Shown here: in pieces, positions 56,394 to 64,000 of the stretch
Numbering within the stretch: the first letter of the stretch is position 1
Layout: each line of letters starts with the position of its first letter
From: an uncultured Steroidobacter sp.
GTDB taxonomy: Bacteria > Pseudomonadota > Gammaproteobacteria > Steroidobacterales > Steroidobacteraceae
Direction: 5' to 3'
Assembly: GCA_937864115.1 (NCBI GenBank)
Contig: CALMII010000017.1
Span: 124,001-188,000, forward strand
Length of the DNA: 64,000 nucleotides
Position numbers and translations under genes: made by a program
Notes under the pieces: generated by a model
Databases searched by the model: none
Told to the model about the DNA's origin: nothing
Seen by the model: only the letters and a program-made list of their open reading frames with translations

Positions 56394-57017
56394 TCAGAAC
56401 GACATCGGCGCGCCCTCCGCGTAGCGCACCTTCACCAGTGAATCCATCAGATCGACCCGCTCGCGCCACAACTGCGTCTCGCGCACGTCGTCGAGATCGG
56501 TGTCGTAGGACAGCTGCTGGTCGAGCCATTGCACGCGCGCCTCGATCGTGTCGAGGGTGGCCGCGAGCGCCACTCGCTCCACGACAGGCCGCTCGGGCAG
56601 GTACTGCAGCATCTGGTCGAGTTCCTGCGATTGCGCCACCAGTTGCTCGAGCGAAATCGACGCAGGTTTCGCGGGCGCGGACGGCGTCTGCAATTGCACG
56701 GCCGGCAACGGCTCGTCAGGCGCACGAACCTCGCGAACGATGAGTCCACTCGCCACCGCCACGACGATCGCCGCCGCAATGGCCCACGACACGCGGCTGC
56801 GGCGCTGTATTTCCGGCACGGAAACGCGATCCGCAATCCGCTGCCACGCATCTGCAGGCGGCTCGATAGCCGGCAACGACTGCAATCGCTGCTGCACACG
56901 CTCCAGGCGCGCGAGCTCCGCGGAACATTCCGCACACTGTTCGACGTGACGCGCGATCGGCGCATCAACAGGCGCTCCGTCGCGCAGGCTCAGCAGCTGG
57001 TGGATAGCGGCGTGCAT
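56394..57017 (-). CDS. Anti-sigma factor with zinc-binding ZAS-like motif
   Basis: 207 aa. The N-terminal cytoplasmic part has the H-x3-C-x2-C motif (His24, Cys28, Cys31 in RHVEQCAEC). One TM helix follows at about residues 79-97 (AIAAAIVVAVASGLIV), then a periplasmic domain rich in Leu and Gln with coiled-coil tendency. It overlaps the sigma gene end by 28 bases, which implies coupled translation. It should hold the sigma factor at the membrane until released. Confidence 0.88.
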   Translation of the reverse strand: MHAAIHQLLSLRDGAPVDAPIARHVEQCAECSAELARLERVQQRLQSLPAIEPPADAWQRIADRVSVPEIQRRSRVSWAIAAAIVVAVASGLIVREVRAPDEPLPAVQLQTPSAPAKPASISLEQLVAQSQELDQMLQYLPERPVVERVALAATLDTIEARVQWLDQQLSYDTDLDDVRETQLWRERVDLMDSLVKVRYAEGAPMSF

Positions 57018-57610
57018 TGCAGACTCCCGTCCTGCGATTTCGGCAGGCCCGGATCGAGCAGCCCGCGCAGGCGCATGTGAGCGCGGGCGAGCTGCGACTT
57101 GGAAAAACCGGTGGATCGTCCGAGCATCCGGGCGATCTCGTGGTGCTTGTAACCTTCGACGTCGTGCAGCAGCACGACCGTGCGTGAGAGCGCCGGCAAC
57201 GTCGCGAGCGCGCGCTCCAGATCTGCCGCGGCCGCCTGCGCATCCGGTCGCGGCGCCGGATCGATCGGCACGAACGAGTTCGCATCATCTTCGCTGGCAT
57301 CCGCATCGATCCAGAACAGACTGCGGTGCCACGGCGAGCGCAGATGCATCAGGCACTTGTTGACCGCGATGGTCCGCACCCATCCTGCAAAAGCACCTTC
57401 GCCCGTGTAGCTGCCGATGCTGCGCAGGACTTCGACGAACACGTCCTGGAAGATGTCGTCGGCCGTCGCAGCGTTCGGAATCAGACGGCGTATCAGCGAA
57501 TAGACCGGCCGGCTGCAATGCCTGTAGATGAACTCATGCGCTGCCGCGTCACCATCGACGGCGGCGCGGATCGTCTCCGGCGAAATCTGCGTTCCCTGGA
57601 ACTGCGTCAT
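56990..57610 (-). CDS. ECF sigma factor (RpoE-like)
   Basis: 206 aa. Region 2 (ADDIFQDVFVEVLRSIGSYT, WVRTIAVNKCLMHLR) and region 4 (LPALSRTVVLLHDVEGYKHH, EIARMLGRSTGFSKSQLARA) are clear, joined by an acidic linker. Gene order sigma, anti-sigma, PDZ protein. A GACCTT-N16-TCTATA sequence just upstream fits an ECF-type autoregulatory promoter. It may respond to envelope stress. Confidence 0.9.
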   Translation of the reverse strand: MTQFQGTQISPETIRAAVDGDAAAHEFIYRHCSRPVYSLIRRLIPNAATADDIFQDVFVEVLRSIGSYTGEGAFAGWVRTIAVNKCLMHLRSPWHRSLFWIDADASEDDANSFVPIDPAPRPDAQAAAADLERALATLPALSRTVVLLHDVEGYKHHEIARMLGRSTGFSKSQLARAHMRLRGLLDPGLPKSQDGSLQCTPLSTSC

Positions 57611-57618
57611 CGTGCGCG

Positions 57619-57646
57619 TATAGATGCGACACGCGAAGAAAAGGTC
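57619..57646 (-). promoter_or_regulatory. Candidate ECF-type autoregulatory promoter
   Basis: Minus-strand GACCTT (57641-57646), a 16-base spacer, then TCTATA (57619-57624). This resembles the RpoE-type GAACTT-N16-TCTnA. The -10 is only 8 bases from the sigma-factor ATG, so the transcript would be nearly leaderless. Confidence 0.4.
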
Positions 57647-57665
57647 GCAGCCGCGGCAAAGAAAA

Positions 57666-57695
57666 TTGGCTAGCGCCTTACGGCCTCCTTATACT
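57666..57695 (+). promoter_or_regulatory. tRNA-Leu promoter
   Basis: TTGGCT (57666-57671), an 18-base spacer, TATACT (57690-57695), then the G+C-rich discriminator GCGCCCCG expected for a stable-RNA gene. The transcript would start about 98 bases before the tRNA. Divergent to the ECF sigma gene. Confidence 0.65.
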
Positions 57696-57799
57696 GCGCC
57701 CCGTCGTTGCGGATCGGACCGGCATTCCCCAGCCAAGGTCCCGATTCTCCTGAGGAAACTGCCTGGTTTCCCGACGCGAAGAATGCAGGTTGCACGTGT

Positions 57800-57886
57800 G
57801 CCGGTATGGCGGAACTGGTAGACGCGACGGACTCAAAATCCGTTTCTGGCAACAGAGTGTGGGTTCGATTCCCTCTACCGGCACCA
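57800..57886 (+). tRNA. tRNA-Leu (anticodon CAA)
   Basis: 87 bases including an encoded CCA. Acceptor stem GCCGGTA/TACCGGC, D-loop with GG, anticodon stem ACGGA/TCCGT around the loop CTCAAAA (anticodon CAA, reads UUG), a long variable arm of the class II type, and the T-loop GTTCGATTCC. Stands alone with its own promoter. Confidence 0.97.
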
Positions 57887-57955
57887 AGCCACCTGCCGCG
57901 GACATCCGCAGTCTTCCATCGATGACCCGCACGCACTCGCGTGCATCTTTGTAGA

Positions 57956-57970
57956 TGCGAATCACTCTTA
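57956..57970 (+). promoter_or_regulatory. Weak Fur-box candidate before the siderophore receptor
   Basis: TGCGAATCACTCTTA matches 10 of 15 Fur consensus positions, 90 bases upstream of the receptor ATG. It overlaps by three bases a 6-bp hairpin (57943-57958). Suggestive only. Confidence 0.3.
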
Positions 57971-58059
57971 TTTGCTAGATTGCGCGCCCCCTGAAACCGG
58001 GCGGCCCCGTGGACACGGCCCGGTTCCAGCGTATCTGGCCCATTGCGGAGTGAGATTGC

Positions 58060-60231
58060 ATGCAGATGAAGTCGGTTTTGCTGTCATTCGGCCTGGCATT
58101 CGGCGCGAGTTCACTCGCGCTTGCGCAATCCCCCGACGACGATTCACGGAAAACGGATGTACTGCCCAAAGTGCGGGTGGAAGCCACCGAAGACGACGTG
58201 AGCGAACCCTACGCCGGCGGACAGGTCGCACGCGGCGCAGAACTCGGTCTGCTGGGCAGCCGCGACATTTTCGAAACACCCTTCAATGTCACGAGCTTCA
58301 CCGCGCAGGCCATGGCCGATCAGCAGGTCACGCGCGTGGCGGACATCATCAAGCGCGATCCGTCCGTTCAGGTGGTGCACAGCCCGTCGAGTTTCGACCA
58401 GGGCTTCCTGATTCGCGGCCTGCGTACGACCGTCGCCAGTTCCAGCTTCGATGGCGGCCCGGGCGTGCTGCCTTCCTATGCCGGCAACTCCTCGGTCGGC
58501 ATCGAGCGGGTCGAAGTGATCAAGGGCGCAAACACCCTGCTCTCCGGCGTCAGTCTGTCCGGTCTGTCGATCGGCGGCGCGCTGAATCTCGTACCAAAGC
58601 GCGCCACCGATACGCCCGTCACTTCGCTGACGACGCAGTACGACTCGCACTCGCAGTACGGAATCTCCGGCGATCTCGGCCGACGCTTCGGCAGCGCCGA
58701 TCAGTTCGGCATGCGCGTCAATGCCTTCGCCCAGGAAGGCGAGACCGCGATCGATGATGCGAACGAAGATCGTCACACGGTACCCGGCGCGCCCGACTCC
58801 CCCCCCGCCCGCGCCCGCCTCTTTCTGGATCTGGGCGAAGACAGCTACGAGACCCGGGGATTGCCGACGGCCGCAGGAATCGACGGCGACTTCCCGCTAC
58901 CGAAGAATCCCCGTCTCGGCAGCAACTTTGCACAGCCGTTCACGTTCTCCGACCAGCGCCTGCGTTACGTGGTGGCCAGAGGGGAATACGACATCAATGA
59001 GCACCTGACGCTGCGCGCTTCGGCGAACCGCGCGCACTCGGAAGCCAGGGCGCTGCTCTCCTTCGGCGTCATCACCGATGCCGACGGCACGCTCGATGAG
59101 TACTTCCAGAACTACGTCGCCGTCGACGATACCTACGCATTCACGGCAGGGCTGACCGCACGCTTCACCACCGGGCCGATCGAACACGAACTGGTCTTCA
59201 GCGCCGTGCAGGCCAAGGGACGCAACGCCCAGTACGGCATCTACGATGGCGCGGAGGGCAGCGTCGCTCCCGTGCATTCCAACCTGTACGACCCGGCGCG
59301 TCCGCCGCCGCCCACCGATCTGTTCTTCATGGACTATGACGACGCGGACGGCCCGCTGAATCAGGGATTCAGGAACGAAAATCCGACGATAGCGCTCGCC
59401 GACACGCTCGCGATGCTCGAGGATCGCCTGCAACTCACGCTGGGCGTGCGTCAGCAGCGCATCTCCTGGGGTTACTTCGACGCTTCGCTGGGCGGCGCCT
59501 ACGTCGAAGCCTACGACGACAAGGCCTACACGCCGGCCGCGGCCGTGCTGTTCAAGCCATACGATCGTGTCTCGATCTACGGCAACTACATCGAATCGCT
59601 CGAAAGCGGCCCCAGCGCACCCGACGAGGCCATCAATCGCGGCGAGATCTTTTCTCCGAGCCGCAACTGGCAGACCGAGGCCGGCGTGAAAGTGGACTGG
59701 GGACAGTTCGGCGCCACGGCGGACGTCTTCCAGATCGTCAGACCCAGCGGCCTGCTGGATCCGGTCACGCACGTCTTTTCGGTGAACGGCAAGCAGCGCA
59801 ACCGCGGCATGGAAGTCAACGTCTTCGGCGAACTCGCCGGCATCGTTCGATTGAATGGCGGCGTGCAGTATCTCGAGCCCAAGCTGATCGATACCCAGGA
59901 TGGCACGTTCGATGGCAATGAAGCGCCGGGCGTGGCGCGGCTCTCGATCGCACTGTCGGCAGAAGCCGATGTTCCCGCGGTTTCCGGGCTGACGGTGACG
60001 GGCGATGTCTCGCGTCGCGGATCGACCTACGTCGACGACGCCAATACGCGCAAGGCGCCTGGGTTCACGCTCGTCGACGTCGGCCTTCGCTACGCGTTCC
60101 ATCTGTGGGACAGGCCCGCCGTGCTTCGCGGCGGCGTCAACAATGTCTTCAATGAAGACGGCGGGACGCTGGACAACTTCTTTCTCATGACGCCACGAAC
60201 CTACCAGCTGTCCGCCAGCATGGACTTCTGA
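58060..60231 (+). CDS. TonB-dependent siderophore-type receptor
   Basis: 723 aa, GGAG before the ATG and a signal peptide cut near LAQ-SP. The plug shows VADIIKRDPSVQVVHSPSSF, FLIRGLRTT, VGIERVEVIKGANTLL and IGGALNLVPKRA, as in FhuE/FpvA-like receptors without the N-terminal signalling domain. The barrel ends with a terminal Phe (LSASMDF). VSIYGNYIESLESGP is the family's late-barrel motif. It is followed by a PepSY protein 16 bases later, so ferrisiderophore uptake and reduction is the likely process. Confidence 0.92.
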   Translation: MQMKSVLLSFGLAFGASSLALAQSPDDDSRKTDVLPKVRVEATEDDVSEPYAGGQVARGAELGLLGSRDIFETPFNVTSFTAQAMADQQVTRVADIIKRDPSVQVVHSPSSFDQGFLIRGLRTTVASSSFDGGPGVLPSYAGNSSVGIERVEVIKGANTLLSGVSLSGLSIGGALNLVPKRATDTPVTSLTTQYDSHSQYGISGDLGRRFGSADQFGMRVNAFAQEGETAIDDANEDRHTVPGAPDSPPARARLFLDLGEDSYETRGLPTAAGIDGDFPLPKNPRLGSNFAQPFTFSDQRLRYVVARGEYDINEHLTLRASANRAHSEARALLSFGVITDADGTLDEYFQNYVAVDDTYAFTAGLTARFTTGPIEHELVFSAVQAKGRNAQYGIYDGAEGSVAPVHSNLYDPARPPPPTDLFFMDYDDADGPLNQGFRNENPTIALADTLAMLEDRLQLTLGVRQQRISWGYFDASLGGAYVEAYDDKAYTPAAAVLFKPYDRVSIYGNYIESLESGPSAPDEAINRGEIFSPSRNWQTEAGVKVDWGQFGATADVFQIVRPSGLLDPVTHVFSVNGKQRNRGMEVNVFGELAGIVRLNGGVQYLEPKLIDTQDGTFDGNEAPGVARLSIALSAEADVPAVSGLTVTGDVSRRGSTYVDDANTRKAPGFTLVDVGLRYAFHLWDRPAVLRGGVNNVFNEDGGTLDNFFLMTPRTYQLSASMDF

Positions 60232-60247
60232 CGCGCATCCGATCGGC

Positions 60248-61486
60248 ATGACGCGTTCGCTGTGGGTGCTGCTGCATCGATGGGCCGGCCTGTCGATGGC
60301 AGCGTTCCTGATCGTGGTCGGATTGAGCGGTGCCGTACTCGCCTTCTATGGCGATCTGGACGGCTACTTCGCCGCTGAGCTGCATCGGCTGCCAGCGGCG
60401 AGGCCCGGCGCGGAACCGCTCGATCCGTTTTCGTTGCGGGCGATGGTGGCGGCCAGCCGTCCCGAGGCCGCCATCGATTTCGTGAGCCTCGACCCGCCCG
60501 ATCCGCGTTCCGCACTTCGCTTCCGCGTCGAGGGCAAGATCGATCCCGCGACCGGCGAGTCTGCGGCCCTGCCGTACACGGAGTTCTACGTGAATCCGAT
60601 GACGGGGGACGTCACCGGAGACCGACGCTTCGGCGATCTCTCGCAGGGCATGAAGAACCTGATGCCCTTCATCCTGGATCTGCACACTTCGCTGGTGGCG
60701 GGCGTCGTCGGACAGTACGCGCTCGGAATCATTGCGCTGCTGTGGACGGTGGATTGTTTCGTCGGCGCGTATCTCACCCTGCCCCGCGCCCGCCCGTTCT
60801 TCGGGAAATGGGCAATTGCATGGCAGGTGAAACCCAGGCGGCTCAACTACGACCTGCATCGCGCCGGCGGACTCTGGCTATGGATAGCGCTGTTCGTCTT
60901 CGCGTGGTCGAGCGTCTACTTCAACCTGAACTCTCTCTACACCCCAGTCACGCAGTTCCTGTTCGGCATGCGCGACGACGTGTATTCCACCGCGCTGCCG
61001 CAGGCTGCGGAGAAGATTCAGCTGGAACCAGGAATCGACTGGCGCGAAGCCCATCGCCTTCTCGAACCGATGGCACTGACCGAGAGCGCGCGACATGGCG
61101 TCGAGATACAGCGCGAGAACTGGCTGAGCTATGACCCGCGCACCGTCGCCTACCTCTACTCCGTGATGGTCAACGATGCGCGCGCCGCGACGGGCGAGGA
61201 CCGCGAACTGATCGTCTCGATGGATGCCAACACGGGACGATTGCACGGCGCGTCGCTGCAGCAAGTCGAAAAGCCGGGCGATGTGATCACGCGCTGGCTC
61301 GGCATGCTGCACGTGGCCGGCATCTGGGGCCTGCCCTATCGGATCTTTGTGTTCATCACCGGACTGATGATCGTGGTGCTCAGCGTTACGGGCGTGGTCA
61401 TCTGGTGGCGAAAGCGCCGGGCCTCCTCTTCCTCTTCTTCCAGGAGACAAGGCGGCAAATCCTGTCCGCAGTTCAATTGCAGATAG
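60248..61486 (+). CDS. PepSY-associated TM protein
   Basis: 412 aa. LLHRWAGLSMAAFLIVVGLS is the PepSY_TM first helix. FILDLHTSLVAGVVGQYALG and ITRWLGMLHVAGIWGLPYRI follow, with conserved His at helix ends. It ends after VLSVTGVVIWWRKRR with a Ser-rich tail containing Cys. Four TM segments. Probably reduces or processes the ferrisiderophore imported by the preceding receptor. Related to, but shorter than, the PepSY protein at 18194. Confidence 0.88.
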   Translation: MTRSLWVLLHRWAGLSMAAFLIVVGLSGAVLAFYGDLDGYFAAELHRLPAARPGAEPLDPFSLRAMVAASRPEAAIDFVSLDPPDPRSALRFRVEGKIDPATGESAALPYTEFYVNPMTGDVTGDRRFGDLSQGMKNLMPFILDLHTSLVAGVVGQYALGIIALLWTVDCFVGAYLTLPRARPFFGKWAIAWQVKPRRLNYDLHRAGGLWLWIALFVFAWSSVYFNLNSLYTPVTQFLFGMRDDVYSTALPQAAEKIQLEPGIDWREAHRLLEPMALTESARHGVEIQRENWLSYDPRTVAYLYSVMVNDARAATGEDRELIVSMDANTGRLHGASLQQVEKPGDVITRWLGMLHVAGIWGLPYRIFVFITGLMIVVLSVTGVVIWWRKRRASSSSSSRRQGGKSCPQFNCR

Positions 61487-61500
61487 GAATGATTTGTATT
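61482..61500 (+). promoter_or_regulatory. Fur-like AT-rich box before the small secreted protein
   Basis: GATAGGAATGATTTGTATT contains AATGATTTGTATT, similar to Fur sites with hexamers around AATGAT. It overlaps the PepSY stop region and lies just before the small ORF, suggesting internal iron-controlled transcription. Confidence 0.35.
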
Positions 61501-61511
61501 ACCTTTTCGCC

Positions 61512-61919
61512 GTGTCGTCCCGCAAGTCTTCTCCTCTCTCGCTCGCATTTCAGCTGGCATTCGTGCTGCTGGCTGTGGTCGGCGTGTGCCGTGCGGAACC
61601 AACTTTCGCGGATGCGTCCGCACCGGCCACGTTCTCGGCGTTGTTCTCTGTCGATTCGAGGGGTTCGCAGCGCGAGGAAAAGCCGTCTCGCACCGACAAG
61701 GTCTGCAAGCAGCGCATCCGCGAGTTCGCCAGCGTGCTCGCAGCGCCCGTCGATGACACACCCGCGCCTGCATCGAACACCTGCGACTGGTCGAACCTCG
61801 CAGGCTTCGCGTTCATCGATTCCTGTCTATCGACTCCCCTCGCGGCTCCCGGCTGCGATGTCCGCGTCGATCGCAGCCCCCGCCTGCAGCTGAAGCTGCA
61901 GCTCGGCCAGGCTCCTTGA
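61512..61919 (+). CDS. Small secreted Cys-containing protein, unknown
   Basis: 135 aa from the GTG at 61512; a TTG at 61494 would add six residues. A signal peptide (LAFQLAFVLLAVVGVCRA) is clear. The mature part has Cys in KVCKQRIREF, ASNTCDWSN, DSCLS and PGCDV, four in all, possibly two disulfides. No family recognised. It sits between the PepSY gene and a second TonB receptor, so a periplasmic role in metal or substrate handling is possible. Codon bias is normal for the region. Confidence 0.55.
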   Translation: MSSRKSSPLSLAFQLAFVLLAVVGVCRAEPTFADASAPATFSALFSVDSRGSQREEKPSRTDKVCKQRIREFASVLAAPVDDTPAPASNTCDWSNLAGFAFIDSCLSTPLAAPGCDVRVDRSPRLQLKLQLGQAP

Positions 61920-62037
61920 CCGCACTTCCGCGCTGATCCAGCACCTCGGACGCATGCCGGCTCGGCCGCGCGTGCCTCCGGTGCGTGCGCTCATCTTTCC
62001 CGTTCATCTCCGCCCCTATAAATCGAGGCCATTTGTC

Positions 62038-64000
62038 ATGTCCGCGTTTGTTTCGTTGTGCCAGACCGTCATCCGCAAGCCCGTCCACGCCGCCGTGGTT
62101 CTCACACTCGCCGCTGCCGCCGCACGCGCCGAGGATTCCACCATCGTCGAAGAAGTAGTCGTGACCGCCGCCGGCTTCGAACAGAAGATCGTCGATGCGC
62201 CCGCGAGCATCAGCGTCGTGTCCGCCGAGGAACTGCATAAGCGTCCCTACATCACGCTGATCGACGCGGTGCGGGACCTGGAAGGCGTGGACGTCGGCGA
62301 GACTGCCGACAAGACCGGACAGCGCACCATCAGCATTCGCGGCATGGGTTCGGACTACACGCTGATCCTCATCGACGGCAAGCGCCAGAACAATCATGGC
62401 GACATCTACCCCAACAGCTTCGGCGGCAACCAGTTCAATCACATTCCGCCGCTCGACGCGATCGAACGCATCGAGGTGATCCGCGGCCCGGCCTCGACGC
62501 TCTATGGCGCCGATGCCCTCGGCGGCGTGATCAACATCATCACGAAGAAGGTGTCCGAGCGCTGGCAGGCTTCGGCAACGGTCGGGCACTCGCTGCAGGA
62601 GAACGATGCATTCGGCGCCGATACGACGTACGACCTCACGGTGTCCGGCCCGCTGATCCGCGACGTGCTCGGCCTCTCGCTGCGCGGCTCGCGCTACGAG
62701 CGCGATGCCTCGCTGCCCGAGTACGAGATCATCACCGACCCGTCCGGTCAGCCGCACGAACGCGTGCTGGGTTTCGGCGGCGGCGGCAAGACCACCGACA
62801 ACCTCAACGAATACTACGGCGCGACGCTGAACTGGAAGATCTCGGAACGGCAGGACGTCAGCCTGGATTTCGATACCTCCGAGCAGGTCTACGACAACAC
62901 GCCGTTCACCAACAATCTCGGCACGACCGCGTACCCGCTCGGCACCGTCGACAACTTGGGCGAACTGTGGCGCGCGCAGCCGCGGGCGGGATATGCATCG
63001 GACCAGAAATTCACCCGCGACCAGTGGTCCGTGACTCACCGCGGTGACTGGGGATTCGGCAGCAGCTTCGTTTCGCTCGCGCACATCGACACCGGCAACC
63101 ACGGGCGCACGCTCCCGCTCACTGCAACCGAACGTCTGCTGCATACGCAGATCTTCCAGGGCACCGGCGCCTACGCCGGCCTGTCGCAGGCACAGCGACG
63201 CGCCATCATGGAAGAGACGTTCCTGCCGCGTCCGAAGCGCACGATGGAAAGCACGCAGTACACGCTCGACGCCAAGCTCGACTTCCTGCTGGAAGGGTTC
63301 GGCGGACGCCATCACCTGGTGACCGGCGGCCAGTACATCGACGGTGAACTCGAGGACGGCGTGTTCGGCATGGAAGGCGGCAGCGAAGGCGCCGGCACCG
63401 TGCAGGAACACCAGATGTACTCGCTGTTCGTGGAAGACAACTGGACGCCGGTCGATCCGCTCACCGTCACCGCCGGCGTTCGCTATGACGATCACAAAGT
63501 GTTCGGCGACCATGTGAGCCCGCGCGTCTACGCGGTCTACACCATCAACCCGAACTGGAGCATCAAGGGCGGCGTTGCCAGCGGCTTCAAGACGCCGAAG
63601 ACCACGGACCTGTACAACGGCATCACCGGATTCGGCGCCCAGGGCACCTCACCCTTCGTGGGCAATCCGGACCTCGTGCCCGAAACGAGCGTGAACACGG
63701 AAGTGGCGCTCTACTGGACCGCCGACGGCGGCGTACACAATTTCAACGTCACGTACTTCCGCAACGACTTCAAGGACAAGATCGCGCGCGGCGAAACGAA
63801 TCAGAGCTGCGAGGCGACCGGCGGCGTGCGTCCCTGCGCCAACCTGGGCGCCTACGGCGACCTCGGCTACACGACCTACGCGCAGAACATCAACATCGAC
63901 GAAGCCGAGATCCGCGGCGTCGAAGTGGCCGGCCGCTACCGGATTCTCGACCCGCTGTCGCTGCGCGCCAACTACACCTACACCGACAGCGAACAGACCA
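62038..64000 (+). CDS. TonB-dependent receptor (FepA/CirA-like), 3'-truncated by window
   Basis: 654 codons are open to the window end with no stop. The start MSAFVSLCQTVIRKPVHAAV leads into a signal peptide cut near ARA-ED. The plug holds EEVVVTAAGFEQKIVDAPAS (TonB box), TISIRGMGSDYTLILIDGKR and VIRGPASTLYGADALGGVIN, and the barrel has SIKGGVASGFKTPKTTDLYN, as in catecholate/colicin receptors. GAGG lies about 10 bases before the ATG. Together with the siderophore receptor and PepSY gene it makes an iron-type cluster. Confidence 0.93.
   Translation, partial: MSAFVSLCQTVIRKPVHAAVVLTLAAAAARAEDSTIVEEVVVTAAGFEQKIVDAPASISVVSAEELHKRPYITLIDAVRDLEGVDVGETADKTGQRTISIRGMGSDYTLILIDGKRQNNHGDIYPNSFGGNQFNHIPPLDAIERIEVIRGPASTLYGADALGGVINIITKKVSERWQASATVGHSLQENDAFGADTTYDLTVSGPLIRDVLGLSLRGSRYERDASLPEYEIITDPSGQPHERVLGFGGGGKTTDNLNEYYGATLNWKISERQDVSLDFDTSEQVYDNTPFTNNLGTTAYPLGTVDNLGELWRAQPRAGYASDQKFTRDQWSVTHRGDWGFGSSFVSLAHIDTGNHGRTLPLTATERLLHTQIFQGTGAYAGLSQAQRRAIMEETFLPRPKRTMESTQYTLDAKLDFLLEGFGGRHHLVTGGQYIDGELEDGVFGMEGGSEGAGTVQEHQMYSLFVEDNWTPVDPLTVTAGVRYDDHKVFGDHVSPRVYAVYTINPNWSIKGGVASGFKTPKTTDLYNGITGFGAQGTSPFVGNPDLVPETSVNTEVALYWTADGGVHNFNVTYFRNDFKDKIARGETNQSCEATGGVRPCANLGAYGDLGYTTYAQNINIDEAEIRGVEVAGRYRILDPLSLRANYTYTDSEQT

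Overview
The window reads as a contiguous piece of a high-G+C gammaproteobacterial chromosome. The protein set (EmrAB-type efflux, Bam/Sec/Isc housekeeping clusters, a polar-flagellum-type flagellin, type IV pilus PilF, several TonB-dependent receptors with PepSY membrane partners) and the gene orders ndk-rlmN-pilF-rodZ-hisS-yfgM-bamB-der and queA-tgt // yajC-secD-secF point to the Xanthomonadales/Nevskiales/Steroidobacterales part of the class. That placement is inference from gene content and order. No rRNA is present, and I see no integrase, transposase or phage structural gene.

Layout. 1-2.9 kb: the end of flhA, a FliK-like gene and a flagellin gene with a strong terminator. 3.1-4.9 kb: a membrane diguanylate cyclase whose stop codon lies in a REP-like palindrome cluster. 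5.1-9.8 kb: a marR-outer membrane factor-emrA-emrB tripartite drug efflux operon. 9.8-25 kb is the most accessory part: a 756-residue protein of unknown family with a PD-(D/E)XK nuclease-like C-terminal part, overlapping an MFS exporter gene; three PIN-domain toxin-antitoxin modules, each with its own inverted-repeat operator; an HTH/DUF2975 pair divergent from an esterase over a palindromic control region; and an iron-uptake-like cluster (DUF3649, PepSY, DUF3325) with a Fur-like box, next to a TonB receptor/glycerophosphodiesterase pair.

25-43 kb is mostly core: guaB-guaA, xseA, an M23 peptidase, metX, der, bamB, yfgM, hisS, rodZ, pilF, rlmN, ndk, iscA, a degenerate iscU-like gene, iscS, trmJ and suhB. 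43-57 kb: an amino-acid permease, two adjacent terC genes, secF-secD-yajC, a CorC/CNNM protein, an AI-2E family permease, tgt-queA, and an ECF sigma/anti-sigma/PDZ-protein operon. 57.8 kb: a tRNA-Leu(CAA) gene with its own promoter. 58-64 kb: a second iron-type cluster (siderophore-type TonB receptor, PepSY protein, small secreted Cys-rich protein, second TonB receptor running off the window).

The most unusual feature that genes do not explain is a set of intergenic long inverted repeats. Three of them (26.75, 28.4 and 39.95 kb) are built from quasi-tandem heptamers of the form GGCNACN, and two of these bracket guaB. Two more (45.2 and 46.1 kb) have the same arm-loop-arm architecture with different words. 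A separate 61-62 bp REP-like double palindrome occurs almost identically at 4.93 and 51.93 kb; the second copy sits where the usual queA-tgt-yajC-secDF order is broken. No intergenic stretch exceeds 300 bases; the largest (39764-40062) holds one of the heptamer elements.
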